Source: Augochlora pura
Lineage: Eukaryota > Arthropoda > Insecta > Hymenoptera > Halictidae
NCBI RefSeq assembly: GCF_028453695.1
Contig: NC_135773.1
Span: forward strand, 12,896,001-12,960,000
DNA: 64,000 bases
Direction of reading: 5' to 3'
In this document: in pieces, positions 46,901 through 58,461 of the stretch
How positions within the stretch are numbered: position 1 is the stretch's first letter
How the letters are laid out: each line of letters begins with the position of its first letter
Notes under the pieces: generated by a model
The model's input: only the letters and a program-made list of their open reading frames with translations
The model's database searches: none
Told to the model about the DNA's origin: nothing
Made by a program: the position numbers and the translations under genes

Positions 46901-47434
46901 AGGCGACGGGATCGGTTTGACCACCCAGAGCCTGCCCTGGTCCTTGTCCTTATCCTTGTCCTGCTCTTTGTCTTTGTCTTTCTCCTTAGACTTTCGTCGA
47001 CTTTCACCCGACTTCTTCTTCCTCGGTGATTTTCTCAAGCTGCTCTTGAAGCTGCCTTTCCTCGGCAGTTTCACGATCCAGGACGGAGGCACGATGATCG
47101 ACGCGTGGCCACCGAGCTCGCAATTCTCCCCAACTTTCTGCACGCTGAAGCAGGCCTCCTTGTTGTGGTACGCGATCTTGCACCAGCTGCAGCTCACCGC
47201 CACGATCTCCTTCGAGGAGAAACTCAGCTTCGACTGGAACGACTTGCCGCAGTTCGAGCACTTGCCTTTCTGGGACCGACGGTGGACCCAATGGTGCTGC
47301 GTGTTCGTTTGTTCTCGATACTGCCGGACACCCACGTCTCGGAAGCTAGATTTGCACGGGAAGTTCAAGTTCATCGCGCAGAGTGCGTGAGCTACCACAC
47401 GGCAGGCTGCGCACTTCATCCGGGGCCCGTGTTT
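37833..47434 (-). CDS. rdgA: Type IV diacylglycerol kinase, multi-exon, ends incomplete
   Basis: The enzyme phosphorylates diacylglycerol to phosphatidic acid, ending DAG signalling; the Drosophila relative rdgA acts in photoreceptors, the vertebrate ones are DGK zeta and iota. Exons in transcript order are 47434-46767, 45024-44630, 43800-43418, 42241-41929, 41014-40837, 40023-39601, 38826-38554 and 37996-37833. Domain order C1, basic linker, catalytic, accessory, Pro/Gln-rich insert, ankyrin repeats is diagnostic of type IV. Phases agree at every junction and all splice sites are GT-AG. The first exon seen opens inside C1a, so at least one 5' exon lies further upstream (right). The last exon ends in phase 1 after the ankyrin repeats, so the C-terminus lies downstream and was not identified. 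Whether it is the rdgA or the DGK zeta orthologue cannot be settled from sequence reading alone. Confidence 0.92.
38554..38826 (-). CDS. rdgA: DGK exon: ankyrin repeats, first part
   Basis: Phase-2 entry. It encodes 'SPRDRLFGLGSEVHSFS', then 'AAKIGDFAALKEHHEKGYSL' and 'ASGQTALHLASRHGHKDIIR', canonical ankyrin helices and turns. Ends 'NMVDND' before GTAAGT. Confidence 0.95.
39601..40023 (-). CDS. rdgA: DGK Pro/Gln-rich exon, probable symmetric cassette
   Basis: A 423-bp open stretch (141 codons) on the - strand has an acceptor (tatag) at 40025-40024 and a donor GTACTT after 39601. Both ends are phase 2, equal to the exit phase of the exon before and the entry phase of the exon after, so it can be included or skipped without a frameshift. 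It encodes low-complexity 'EEEPKQPQPQEQPKPQEQPK' and related Glu/Pro/Lys/Gln repeats, then a Ser/Ala-rich tail. It has an internal ATG (39995) that could also start a shorter protein. No domain is recognised; the assignment to this gene rests on strand, position and phase. Confidence 0.65.
40837..41014 (-). CDS. rdgA: DGK exon: 'RVDRAQEQLHYVTD' segment
   Basis: The exon continues 'FLD' as 'SCTAERFFRVDRAQEQLHYV', a conserved type IV segment between accessory domain and ankyrin repeats, followed by an acidic/Gln-rich tail ending 'QEPETSP'. Donor GTACTC in phase 2. Confidence 0.93.
41929..42241 (-). CDS. rdgA: DGK exon: accessory domain to linker
   Basis: It begins 'VDGEACRLLPSIISMKLLNK', the direct continuation of the PMQ-VDGE motif typical of DGKs, then a charged linker and 'HNMDTCCFLD' before the donor GTGAGT. 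Phase 0 in, phase 1 out. Confidence 0.93.
42846..43108. mobile_element. TTAA-type MITE, 'accgaccgg' family, in DGK intron
   Basis: The left end is ttaacactttaccgaccgg and the right end is cccggtcgctaaagtattaa: imperfect inverted repeats bounded by TTAA on both sides, 263 bp, non-coding, within the intron between DGK exons 43418-43800 and 41929-42241. Confidence 0.65.
43418..43800 (-). CDS. rdgA: DGK exon: end of catalytic and accessory domain
   Basis: It starts 'EAHPEKFNSRIRNKMYYGQM' across the junction and includes 'VFLNIASYGGGTHPWG', 'DGLIEVVGL' and 'QAGGHGTCIAQC', standard accessory-domain landmarks. It ends 'TIPMQ' in phase 0 before GTCGGT. The open frame continues into the intron through a run of GAAGAAGAAT-like repeats that is not coding. 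Confidence 0.93.
44630..45024 (-). CDS. rdgA: DGK exon: catalytic core
   Basis: Contains 'VLACGGDGTVGWVLSVLDQI', with the GGDG ATP-binding motif, and 'LPLGTGNDLARALGWGGGYT', then 'NNYFSLGVDAHIALEFHEAR'. It joins the preceding exon in phase 2 and ends in phase 1. An acidic Asp-rich loop ('DAQGDDDNGKGKE') interrupts the domain at the same place where DGK zeta has one. Confidence 0.95.
46767..47434 (-). CDS. rdgA: DGK exon: C1 fingers, basic linker, start of catalytic domain
   Basis: The exon begins after a CAG acceptor with 'KHGPRMKCAACRVVAHALC', the end of the first C1 finger. Then comes the second, 'HHWVHRRSQKGKCSNCGKSF' through 'SCSWCKIAYHNKEACF', with the His and Cys ligands in place. Next is a Ser/Lys/Arg-rich stretch at the position of the MARCKS-like phosphorylated motif of DGK zeta, extended by an unusual Lys-Asp-Lys-Glu repeat. 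The exon ends with 'PVLVFINPKSGGNQGAKLL', the start of the catalytic domain, and GTGAGT at 46766-46761. Confidence 0.93.
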
Positions 47435-47591
47435 CTGCACAGAAAAATTGAAGGTTTGTTAGTTAGGCGGTGTGGCTTGTTTATCACAAAGTCGGATGAT
47501 TTTTGAACGATGCGAAACAATGAGACAACAATCGCGGATTCTTTCAAGCTTCTTCAATCCAGCGACGTTCAAAATTGTCTAGGAGTAAATA

Positions 47592-49302
47592 TAGTGGGCC
47601 GCATTAATATTCGGACACCATCGAATTTAAGAAATTTTTACTCCGTATCTTTACTGTTTGTTGAGTTAATGAATTTATAGGTTTTTAATAAGCCAGAATA
47701 CTTACTTTAGATTCTACAAACATCAATTTTATTTACATAATTTGTATAGTTTTATTGTTAATTGATATTAAATGAACGAGTGCTTAATTTCGACGTCGTA
47801 AAAATATTTGGACATTCCATACGCTTTGTAGTTTAAGTGCCCTGTTAGGGTGAATACTTTACTTGATGGCAAAGTTAACAAAGTTTGTAAACATATGATG
47901 TAAGCACTATCTCATAGAATTATGCAAATTTTGCATAATTCAAATTTTGTTCGTGTTGGACATATTAGTTGTGAATATGCCACGTAAAGGGAGTAATATG
48001 TACGTCAATGTACGTCGGTTAATGTACGCCAACTTGTTATTTATCTTCACGAAAATAGAAAATCGTATAGAGAAATCGGGATGTTATTAAATTTGAGCAA
48101 GAGCATTGTTGCGGACATTGTACGAAGACGTAATCGTGAGGATAGAATTGAATCTATCCCTCAAACAGGTCGCCCAAAGTTACTTAACGATCGCGATAAA
48201 CGTAATATTATTAGGAAAATAAAAGTAGACCCTAGTTTAAGTGCCACAAAATTGACAGCAGAGTTTTTTGAGGAGATTGGTAAAAAGATTCATCCCGAAA
48301 CAGTTCGTCGGATGTTTCATAAAAATGGATATCATGGCAGAGTTGCCCGAAAAAAGCCATATATTAACGCTATTAATCGAAAGAAGCGACTACTCTTCGC
48401 TAAAGAATACACTTCTAAAGAAGAAACATGGTGGAAAGATGTAATTTTTGCAGACGAAAGCAAATATAATATTTACGGCTCTAATAGGCACAAACTTATA
48501 TGGCGTAAAGCTAATGAAGAACTTCTTACTAAGAATCTTAAACCAATGTTGAAACACGGTGGAAGAAGTGTGATGGTTTGGGATTGTGTCTCAGCTGCTA
48601 GAGTGGGTGAATTAGTTTTTATTGATGGAATATTAGACAAAAATAAATATTTAAATATTTTGAAACAAAGTTGACTAAAAAGTGCTATTAATATGAACAT
48701 TGGTAACAATTTTAAATTTTACCAAAATATTGACCCCAAACATAAATCACGTATAGTTCAAGAATATTTATCATATAATTGTCCAAAAGAATTAAAAACT
48801 CCTCCACAATTACCAGATCTAAATCCGATTGAAAAATGGGATTACTTAGATCGTCGAATCAGATTGTCGCCAATAAAGTCCGAAGAAGAATTGAAATTGC
48901 GATTAACCGAAGAATGGTCACGTATTCCATTAGAATATTTAAATAAAATTATTTCTAGTATGCCTAAACGATTAAATCATTAATTAGGCAAAATGGTAAT
49001 CCAACAAAGTATTAGCATCGATTATATTTTTTGTTAAAGTATATGTGTATTCTTAATGAACAGATTATAATTTATAAAGTGTCCGATTATTTTTGCGACG
49101 TCAAAATTAAGCACTAGTTCATTTAATATCAATTAATAATAAAACTATACAAATTATGTGAATAAAACTTATGTTTGTAGAATTTAAAGTAAGTGTTCTG
49201 ACTTATTAAAAACCTATAAATTCATTAACTCAACAAACAGTAAAGATACGGAGTAAAAATTTCTTAAATTCGATGGTGTCCGAATATTAATGCGGCCCAT
49301 TG
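47592..49302 (+). mobile_element. Tc1-like transposon with 222-bp terminal repeats
   Basis: The 1711-bp element is bounded by TA (47590-47591 and 49303-49304). Its ends read tagtgggccgcattaatatt and the reverse of ggcccattg, both fitting a CAGTGGGCC Tc1 start. Inverted repeats run 47592-47813 and 49081-49302. Inside is a broken + strand transposase. It lies about 160 bp upstream of the DGK C1 exon, in the opposite orientation, probably within a DGK intron. Confidence 0.93.
47977..48983 (+). pseudogene. Tc1-like transposase, inactivated
   Basis: The reading frame starts 'MPRKGSN' at 47977, shifts frame around 48015-48030 (a repeated atgtacg block), then is open 48081-48671, hits TGA at 48672 and resumes in the same frame to 48980. 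It has an HTH region ('LNLSKSIVADIVRRRNRED'), 'GRPKLLNDRDKRNI' and the catalytic order D (48453, 'FADES'), then 34-residue spacing to E (48831, 'NPIE'). The second catalytic Asp is replaced by Asn (48726, 'YQNIDPKH' where family members have QDNDPKH). Three independent lesions make it non-functional. Confidence 0.93.
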
Positions 49303-49304
49303 TA

Positions 49305-52300
49305 ACTAGACTGCGGATTTTGATGGAAAATAAAGATTTCTAGCATCAATTTGCGAGAAATAGAAACCGATCAGCAAGTTCTTTCTCAATAAATTAAAAA
49401 GGAATCCACTGGTATTTCTAAATTTTCGAAATCTCCTATCATAATTTGCAACTACTCACTTTTTATCATAAACACGTAAAATCTGTGTATCATGTCATGA
49501 GTTACAGTTTGAAACAGTAACATTCATGAAATGAATTTAATGCCCTCTACCCAAAATGCAAAATCGTGTTAAAGATTCTGGGCACGTAACGGCGAGCTCA
49601 GTTTTACTAAGCTGCAAGTAGTGCGCAGATATTTTCATATTTTATATACTTTCATAGTAAACCTGTGAAATCCTCGTTCCATTAATCACACAATTAATCA
49701 TTTGACCTAAATACAGCAGTAACATCACCACTTTTTAAATATTGCACGGCGTAGTTGCGTTTGTTGGTTCATTTCTATGCCACTTTCGACGTCGAAGTGT
49801 AAATTCATTAAAACTATCGTTCTCCATCTCGCGTTTCCATATTACACCAGTTAGGCCACCTTCTTACAGTTTCCCCGTGATTGAAATTACCCGAAAAGGT
49901 ATCAAACGCATCGTTCCACCGTAGTAACAACGTTAAAACCAGGAAATTGCATACTAACCGGTGAAACTACGTCGAATTCGACTACGAATTCCCAGCAACA
50001 CCGGTCTAAAATGCGCGTCCCGTTTCCCCATGGATTAATGTACCTTTTACTCAGGATTAGTGTTTCCAATTACGCGTCCATTAATCCATTAAACGGAATG
50101 CATAATGCCTGATTCGTACCTAATGGCGATACAAAGTGTACTTTTTCCTCTGTTCTCGCGTAGTTCGCCCGCGGCGCTAACGCTGCTCTGTATGCTGCCC
50201 GGCTCAGAACTGTCCCGGGTTCGCTAAATAAACAATTCCGCCGAGCAACGGACTCTGTGAATGATACAAGTGTTTCCCCGCGATCGGTTAACTTTAGACC
50301 CGGCGTTTGTATCGCGTGCGCACTTCGCCGGCGTTTCTCGCTCTAAATTCATCGCGACGATTCATAATTCAAGGGGGCCGCGCGGCGGTTGGCTGCGATA
50401 AAATTGGATGCTGGAACACGGTGAAATTGAATAATCGTGTAGCCGAGGAAGTTACGCGGTCGGAAATTCGGTATTCGGAATGCTCTCTGTGCATGTCCTG
50501 CTACAGAGACGCGAGGAATTGTAAAGCACTCTTCACTCACCCGACGCGTTTTATTGCGAAATTTATCGCTCGCCGTTCTACGGTCTGCGAAAGCTTTCCG
50601 AGGGAGGAGAAATTGATCCTTGAAAATCTGAGGAACTCGCGATCTCTCGGAGCTCGAGATCTCATTCTCGTGGCCAGATATAGTTCTTTCACGTTCAAAT
50701 AGAATCTTACTTCTTATTATTAATCTTCGACCGTCGGACAAAATGTATTGGATTGTGATTTGTCCCCCTTTTTCGAAAGAAACCGTTCAGATTGGAGAAG
50801 ATCTGGCCAACTCAGATCAAGAACATTTTAGTAAGCCTCGTTCGTGTCATTCATTCTCTGCTTCGTAATGTTAAATGCAGCACCGCGAGTAATTATAAAC
50901 CCTAAGTAACTGTTATATTTTTACCAACACTTCAACAAAAACCAAACAGAAATCATATTTCCGTATTTCTAATGCAGAAAATTTGTACATTTTTACTGTT
51001 AGTTGAACGAAAACCAAATGCGAACGTGTAAGAATGTTAAAGGTATTGTGAGTCTATAATTATGCACACCACTGGGTCTCTGGACAGTTTGTACGATTGC
51101 GTTTAAGCGATTCGAAATTGTCCTTGAAACAGCAGAGACCAACCCATTTCGCACAAATTGAAAACACTTTTGCAAGAACAATTTTAATCACTCGAACGAG
51201 CGAAGTTTGTGGAGTAGAAATTGCGACGAGCGTTCTCCGCGCGATTCGTCGAGACGACGAAACAGATTAAAGTGTACACGCGATTACGAAGAATCGTATG
51301 ATCTTCTCCACGCTTTCGCATCGCATATTTTACTCTGCAACGATTAAAACGTCTCGCGACGAACCGTCCAGCGACGACGGATGGAAAATACACGGAGGAA
51401 TTATAAACTGACGAGCGTCGTTAAAAACTCATTAAAAAAAAAAAAAGGAAAACATCGGAACATCTCTCAGGGAAAATGGGTGGAAACGAATCTGCATATT
51501 ATACATAGAGACCGGGACAGATCCTATTAACTGCTTGCCAACGAAAAATTCGCGACCTGCTTGGAATCGGATTAAACGCTTCTCGAAAAGAGGGGAAAAC
51601 ATCGTCTCGTTTCGCGGCCTAGAGAACGCGATCTATGCAGACCGAATTAGAGTCGAGTGTTCCACCAATATTTGCGGGCGAAATCCAATTTAATGCTAGA
51701 TTTGTTAATATATTGGCCGCAATAATTCTTCGTTTACTCGTAGCTTCGTGCGCGACAGTGTGATTTATTTTTGTTACCGAGTGTCCAATTTTGATCAAAT
51801 TGTACAGCAGCATTCGAGAACTGCAGCTATTGCATTAGGACACACTAAAACATTGTTCTGAGACATTGCTTTGATGTTTAATTACTTCACGAATTTTTCT
51901 TCTTGTTGCAATTCTTGTCATAATTCAGAAATCTTTTTATTTTGTTATAAATATCGACAGTCTAGTCATCACGCAGCGATTTATGAACAAAAGCGTGTGT
52001 ATGCAAACATCATCTCCAAATTACTGTATCGACTTACTGGAAGAGTATCCACGGGAATAATAGCAGAAACGATGGAGTCTCGTGACCGTCTGTAAAAAAA
52101 TAATGCGCCGCGAAACGGAAGGGGATGGACACGCGATGTACCAGTAATTGATTCGATTTGTGTACAATCCGACGTATCAGCGATCGACTTTCGCGCTCGC
52201 CGTGGAAACGTGAGAAAGCCTGGATAGCAAACCATTCGCTGACGGTCGAGAGTTATTTATTGAATTTGGGACGCACTGTCGTGGGTGGCCGGCCCCTTTA

Positions 52301-52797
52301 CAAAACCCGCGGGGTTAGGTGGAAGTTGTTTTTACACGGCACACGGGGCACTGTCCCGTGAAAATACGGAAAAAGGGGGGCTCGATAACAGGTACATATC
52401 TGTCGCACGCGATTCGAACGCGCGTCGCGCGCAACAATGAAAACAGAACACAGGGTGAAACACACACACACACACACATACGCACACTTGAATGTACGTA
52501 CACGCGCGCGTCCGTGCGTAGAAGTGAGAGAGGACAAAGAAGAGAAAATAGAAGCGCTTGCAATGACTCCAAACTCGATGACACATGTGTAAACCGCATC
52601 ATGTTTCGTTGATACGGTTTACAAACGAATTTTAAAGAATGAGCGATTCTCCAAAGTGTTTGTACAGGGCGACACATTTAAATCGATCTATTCAAATATT
52701 TCCGAAACTGTCGGTGATATTGAAAAATGTTCCGAACGACGTTTGAATATTTTTAGGGGCCGTGTAATCTGATGCTAATAAAATTGTTTGAGGTGAA
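49305..52797. other. Non-coding stretch between the two Tc1 elements
   Basis: No exon with good homology was found. Long chance ORFs at 50307-50702 (+) and 50349-50741 (-) mirror each other and look like nothing known. It contains a copy of the dispersed 110-bp repeat (49312-49405) and a (CA)n run at 52460-52479. The missing 5' exon of the kinase could lie here or beyond. Confidence 0.45.
52460..52479. repeat. (CA)n microsatellite
   Basis: A pure CA run, followed by interrupted CA/CG alternation to about 52512. Confidence 0.9.
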
Positions 52798-52799
52798 TA

Positions 52800-54373
52800 C
52801 AGTGGGTCAAAAAAGTACTGGCACAACCAGTTTTCTTTGAATATCTTTAAACTATACAGTTGTCTATTAACATTAACTATGTTTATTAGTGTCTTTTGAC
52901 GCACATAAATAGTACGTTTACTGAGAAGTCTCAGTTATTTGTTATAAGGATGTAAGTGTTACTCAACTGTTGGAGCGTACAATTAAACTTACTTAATATT
53001 TCCTGTGCATATCTTTAGCCTTAATTACGGCCTGTAATCGATTAGGTATCGATTCGATAAGTTTTTGCAGAATTTTCGATGAAATGTTAGACCACTCTAC
53101 TAAAAGCGTCGCTTTGAGATCATTTTTATTTTTAATTTCCCTTTTTCGTATTTTTAAATCTAAAATATGCCAAAAATGTTCTATGGGGTTAATATCCGGC
53201 GATTGAGGCGGTGTAGGGAGTTGTTTTGGTACATTGTACAATAACCATTCCCTTGTTTTCCTTGCCGTGTGCTTCGGGTCGTTGTCTTGTTGGAATCGAA
53301 GCGATTCGTTTATGCCCATTTTTGTTGCACTCGTTAACAAATTATTTCGCAACATGTCGATATAGACGCTTGCATTCGTTGTATCGTCAATAAAAGCCAA
53401 ATTTCCTACTCCAATGATATGACATACAGCCCCATACCATGACATGACTACCGCTGTATTTTACTCTAGGAATAATATTCTTTTGATTTAATTCGGTGTT
53501 CGATTTCCTCCATACAAATCTTTTTCCATCGCAGCTGAAAAGATTGAACTTGCTCTCATCTGAAAAAATAGCCGTCTTCCAAAATTCCATTGTCTTACTT
53601 GGATATATTTTTGCAAACCCGAACCGTTTCTCCCTATTCTTCTCATTAATGAACGGTTTCTTTCTCGCTGCTCTACCATAAATTTCCGCAGAATGTAAAA
53701 CATTTCGAACTATTTGGGCATTCACTTCTTTTCCCGAATATGTTGCGATGTCAACAGCTAAACTTTTGGCACTTATAAAAGGATTTTTATTGGTTCTTCG
53801 GTGATAGCTCTTCGTTCTCTAGTGGTAAGTATTTTCGGATGACCTAATCGCGATTTGTCCTCGACGCTATCAGTTTCCTTAAATTCTTTTACTACATTTC
53901 TCACTGTCGAGAAACTTAAATTTAATGAATTGCCGATTTTTCGGTAACTTTTACCACTTTTGTGTAATGAAATAATTTCATTTCGCACGCTCATTGATAA
54001 CTCGCTCTTCTTCCTAGACATGATTCTTGTTCGAAGTGCAAACACGTGCTGATTGTGTTAAATGAGGTAAGAGATTCGTAACAGCAAATTCTGTTTATGC
54101 TTACGTTCCTGAATCCGAAATTGTCGTGTATGAAAGCGAGTAACACTTACTCTTCTAGCAAAATCGTATGTGTGCCGCCAATACTTTTTTGACTCTGGAT
54201 TTTTCGTTTTCTCGACTTTATTTCCTTATAACAAATAACTGAGACATCTCACTAAACATACTATTTATGTGCGTCAAAAGACACTGATAACCATAGTTAA
54301 TGTTAATAGATTACTTTATAGTTTAAAGATATTCAAAGAAAACTGGTTGTGCCAATACTTTTTTGACCCACTG
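52800..54373 (-). mobile_element. Second Tc1-like transposon with 151-bp terminal repeats
   Basis: A 1574-bp element begins cagtgggtcaaaaaagta and ends with its inverse, between TA (52798-52799) and TA (54374-54375). Inverted repeats run 52800-52950 and 54223-54373 and are highly similar, which points to recent movement. The family differs from the element at 47592: other ends, other transposase. Confidence 0.94.
52993..54021 (-). pseudogene. Tc1-like transposase, two frameshifts, catalytic triad intact
   Basis: Three pieces on the - strand: 54021-53773 ('MSRKKSELSMSVRNEIISLH' plus HTH), 53725-53387 ('YGRAARKKPFINEKNREK', 'FSDESKFNLF') and 53445-52993 ('QQDNDPKH', 'NPIEHFWHIL'). The frame changes near 53770-53730 and again near 53450. 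D, D and E are all present, with 34 residues between the second D and E (DD34E). Only small indels disable it. Confidence 0.93.
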
Positions 54374-54375
54374 TA

Positions 54376-57300
54376 TGTCGACGATATACAACTTAATTTT
54401 TTAAAATGGTATATATTTTTATTTATAAATTTATTTTTATTATATATATTTTTTATTATACTAGTCGATACAGTTCAGCGTGCTCTTGATAAAAACACTG
54501 GGGCACTTATTACGAAAAATCATTGATATAGAAGATGTCAGCGGTAGGACATAGTGCGATAAACGCCGATCAGTCGGTTGAAATGTACTCGGTAACGACG
54601 AAACAGTTCGCAATAAGTCGCAGGTCGCTCTAAAATCGTGACGATTTCAGCGGGAAACGCGGTCGAGTAGAGAGACCGAGGTATCTAGAGGGTCAAGGCT
54701 GGTCGACAGACTCTCGTCGTGGCCTCTTCCACGTCGTCGTTTCTGTTCCACTCGAAGAAAGCTTTTTCCCGTCCGATATTACTTGGCCGGCACGGTTTAT
54801 ATTGGCCTGCACGAGTCGGCCGAAACGTGCCTTGATCGCTTCTCCGAAGCGTACGATTCGCCCGAGAAGGAAATAGCTGGCCGGGGAAAAACGTTTCTTT
54901 CATTAGTCTCGGCGATTCTGAGGCGCCTCCGCCCACGCTCTTTGAGGACGCCGCCCTCGATTCGCGATACACACTCGAAATGTTTATTCCGCGGTCTCGC
55001 GATCGATGAATCTAAGGGCAATTTGCACGAGTTATAGACGACTCCGTTGCACCGCGACTAAATTATTTATTAGACAAAATCAGGAATAGTTTAACGCGTT
55101 TTTACCGACCGGGGGCTTGATCAATGGAGGCTTAGCGATTAAATCTTCTCTCGGCTTTTCTTGTAAGGAAACAGATAATCATATATATTATTAGTATATT
55201 ATAGATATATTATTAGTGATCGGAAATATTGGAAGTTCTAATATACGAGTTATATTTTTTCTTAAATGAAATCTGTTTTAATAAGATGGTTTTCTGATTG
55301 ACACGATTTCAACTGTTCTACTCGTGTGAAATGATAAACAAGGTAGCGTTTTTAAAAGTACTGGTACAGGTTTCAAATAAAATTGCGAAGAAAATAAAGA
55401 CACGTATTAATACGTAGAAACCGGCAAAAATGATGTAACAGTGTTGAATTTCGAAGGAATAATTCAAGGAAAAGAAAATTACATTTGAAGCTTTGCGATT
55501 CGATGATATTCCTATCAGACAGAGACCAACGTCGAGTTTCTGCGGTACACTGAAAACAGCATGATCCACCTGGATTTCTCCTTGATACATCTTTCATAGT
55601 AAAAGGATAAAATCTGCAGGCTACTTACCGGGGAAGTTTATGCAAATGTCGAGTTTTGTAGGGGAACTTTAAAAAAAACCCGGAGTTAAAGAGAAGTTTA
55701 GTACCTCTGCCATCCTTTCAGTAAGGTCCAAGGAGCAGGATGGTCCCCGGGGAGACACGAAGTATCTCTGAGGTCGTCAATCTTACCGTTCGAGGTCTGT
55801 CTGAACCTTTTAGACGATCCTTTAAGAAGCGACGAGGTCTAGTTCGCGTGCCGTCAGGAGATGGAGTGAAAGAAGATTATCATTTTCGGAGATCGTGTTG
55901 GAACGCGATGAAAATTGCTTTCGTAGAGCGTATTTGTTAAAGCGATGAATAGTGATCGAGCATTATCTAAAATAGCTTAAGAAGATGAGGGGAGCGAATC
56001 AGGAAGGAATCAATTACTGCGTCGAAATGGCCATTCAGTTCGAAAGACCATCGCTGCGATGATCAAAAACGTTGAGGGTGAACGAAGATGGTCTAAGATG
56101 TTCGCCACTGGAACTCGAAATGCTTGTTCCTCGGAAAATTATGGGGGAATGGAGAATTTTCACTTAGATGATGGTGATATTTGTGTTATGTCAAATGACA
56201 TTGTCTTAATGAAACGTTTCAAGCTATTGAGTACGTAGTTTCATTTCTTACGAATAAAAATTTCGCAATGTCGATGTGAATTTTTGTTAAAGATTCGCTA
56301 TAAATCTGTGAATATGAATAATTAGCGATTCTTCAATCCTGTGAGAAAATACTGGCTGCAAAAATTCCTCTTTGAACGATATTCGCGATTGTCGAAATAA
56401 CGTTTCCAGATGTATGGATATACTATGTCAATACTTTAAGCATTTTATATTAATCTTGAAGCTTAAGGCACACTAAATCAATTTCTTTGTCAATAAATTC
56501 CATAGCTTTGACACAATGATGAATAGTATCTTGTGAAAGAGACAAAACACCACTCTCCATTTCGTGAATATTTTTCTAAAATGTTCGACGTGTGTCCGAA
56601 TTCTAAGTTAGTACAATTGGTATAAAGTATTACAGAAAAATGATTTTGAAGCCGATAGATCGAGCAAACAAGTAGACTGGTGATTTTATCCATTTATAAC
56701 AATTATGAATGCACGAATGGGAAAATTGTGAAGACATTAGAAGTATCTGAGTTTTAATGTTATATTATTTTCAACTTAATTCTATTATTAAGAGAAAAGA
56801 CAGTTTCTTCTAACTCCTACATTAAATAATTGTTGTATTATATTCACACACAATCCTAGGAATTGTAATCCCACAAGTGGCCGCTAATTACTATTAATCC
56901 TTGCGAGTCGTTGACGAGATTAATTTTGACCCAGAGTAATTAAATCGTTCACGTAATAACTTAATTTTTGAAAACTAGCTGAATGGCTTAATTGTCGAAA
57001 AGTACGGACACGAAAATGATCCGTCGTTCGAGGGCAGATGTGTCAGTAAATAAATAATAAAAGAAAAGAAACATTCTCATTGAACATTTACTGCGGAACG
57101 ACGATAAACAAGCGGAATTCCCACGCTACCCCAAAATGCACTGTAAAGCATCGTCCCTTGAGGAAGCACGGTCCGCAAACATCCGAGGCGGTCCGAACAC
57201 GAACTGTGAACCCTTCGCCAGTTTCGGTCCAACTTTAATCAGAGCCTGGTCGAAAAAGGGACCGCACCGCGGACGAAGGGAGTTTGTCCCTTTGTTCCGC

Positions 57301-58269
57301 AAATAGCTCGGAACAAGAGCCTCGCCGCATTCCGGGGATTAAAAAGCCGGTGGCCCCAGCGCGTCGCGAAACGCTCCATTTCGCGCGGAGGAAATCGCGG
57401 CTGCACGTTCGGCGAAGACAGAGGGGGATGGAAGTGTTCCGTCGCGTCAATTCAACCTGCTAATCACTAAATCAATACTTTTAATTGCGTGCAGGCGCGT
57501 GGCTCGTGGATAGAGGCAACCTTTCAAATTTAATCGCGTGTCGCGTCGCGTTGTGTCGCGTCGCCCTGCTTCCGTGAACGCGTTCAAAGCGAAGGCGCGG
57601 GTAAATGAGAATCACTTTGCAAATTTGCTTGTCCCGAGACGAAAGTGCGTGACACTGCGTCCGCTCCATCAATCATTTTAATAGCGTTCTTGATAGAGCA
57701 CATTGTGATTCGACGTACTCCTTCGGAAGCAAGCCCCTCGGATGTCCAGAATAGCGAAACTGTTCTGAAAGGTTCTCCGCGTTTCAGTTTGCAAGCAAGA
57801 AACGCGGAAATCTGTCGGATCAAAAGCTGGCCAAATCGTTTTAGCATGGTTATTGTTAATAATTGTTGCGGCATATGGTAGAAACATGATACATCTTTGT
57901 AATATAACAAGCATCTAAAGACGTACTGAACGTTTTTACGAGATTAGTTCTAATGACCGTTTTGTCAGTTTTTCTTTAAGTACGAATCATTGTGAATATC
58001 AGCTAATTGTAGAAGCTCATTTCTAACAGTATTTTAAACTGCCTTATTTTATTGAATACTTTAAATAGATCTTTCTACCGCCATTGATTCTGTTAAACTT
58101 TAATCAAACCGTTCAAAGTGTACTAATCATGAGACTGTAGATTTGTGTGCGAAATAAAAATTATTTGCATTGATTAGAAGGTATAGGAAATACCGGACAT
58201 ATTTCTTTCTTTAACCGTTTTATCAAGTCAGAAATAATGCAATAATATTGTCTAATTCTTTAAATATTT
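54376..58269. other. Non-coding stretch, no gene recognised
   Basis: Only chance ORFs. Possible splice-like signals on the - strand at about 55490-55810 are discussed under findings. A G+C-richer patch lies at 57090-57680. A copy of the dispersed repeat begins at 58133. Confidence 0.4.
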
Positions 58270-58461
58270 TTAACACTAAAGCTACAGAGATTTCAAAACG
58301 GCTAACAGAAATTGCGTCGTAAGAACTACAAGATAGAATTTATTCAAATTTTTTACAATTTTTGTAACAGCGTTTGCCTGAGCAAAGATACATGTTGAAT
58401 AATTTTTAACGAATGCAGTTTCACGACTTTATTCGACCGGTGGCGTTAGGCTTAGTGTTAA
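58270..58461. mobile_element. TTAA-type MITE, 192 bp
   Basis: The left end is ttaacactaaagctacaga and the right end is ggcgttaggcttagtgttaa. Inverted ends share ttaacactaa and are bounded by TTAA. No coding content. Confidence 0.55.

Noticed and set aside
50307..50741. Pair of about 130-codon ORFs on both strands
   Set aside because: They lie in each other's shadow, have no recognisable motif and no start or splice context.
52692..52904. Two near-identical small ORFs (52692-52904 minus and 54269-54526 plus)
   Set aside because: They are translations of the terminal inverted repeats of the Tc1 element at 52800-54373, not genes.
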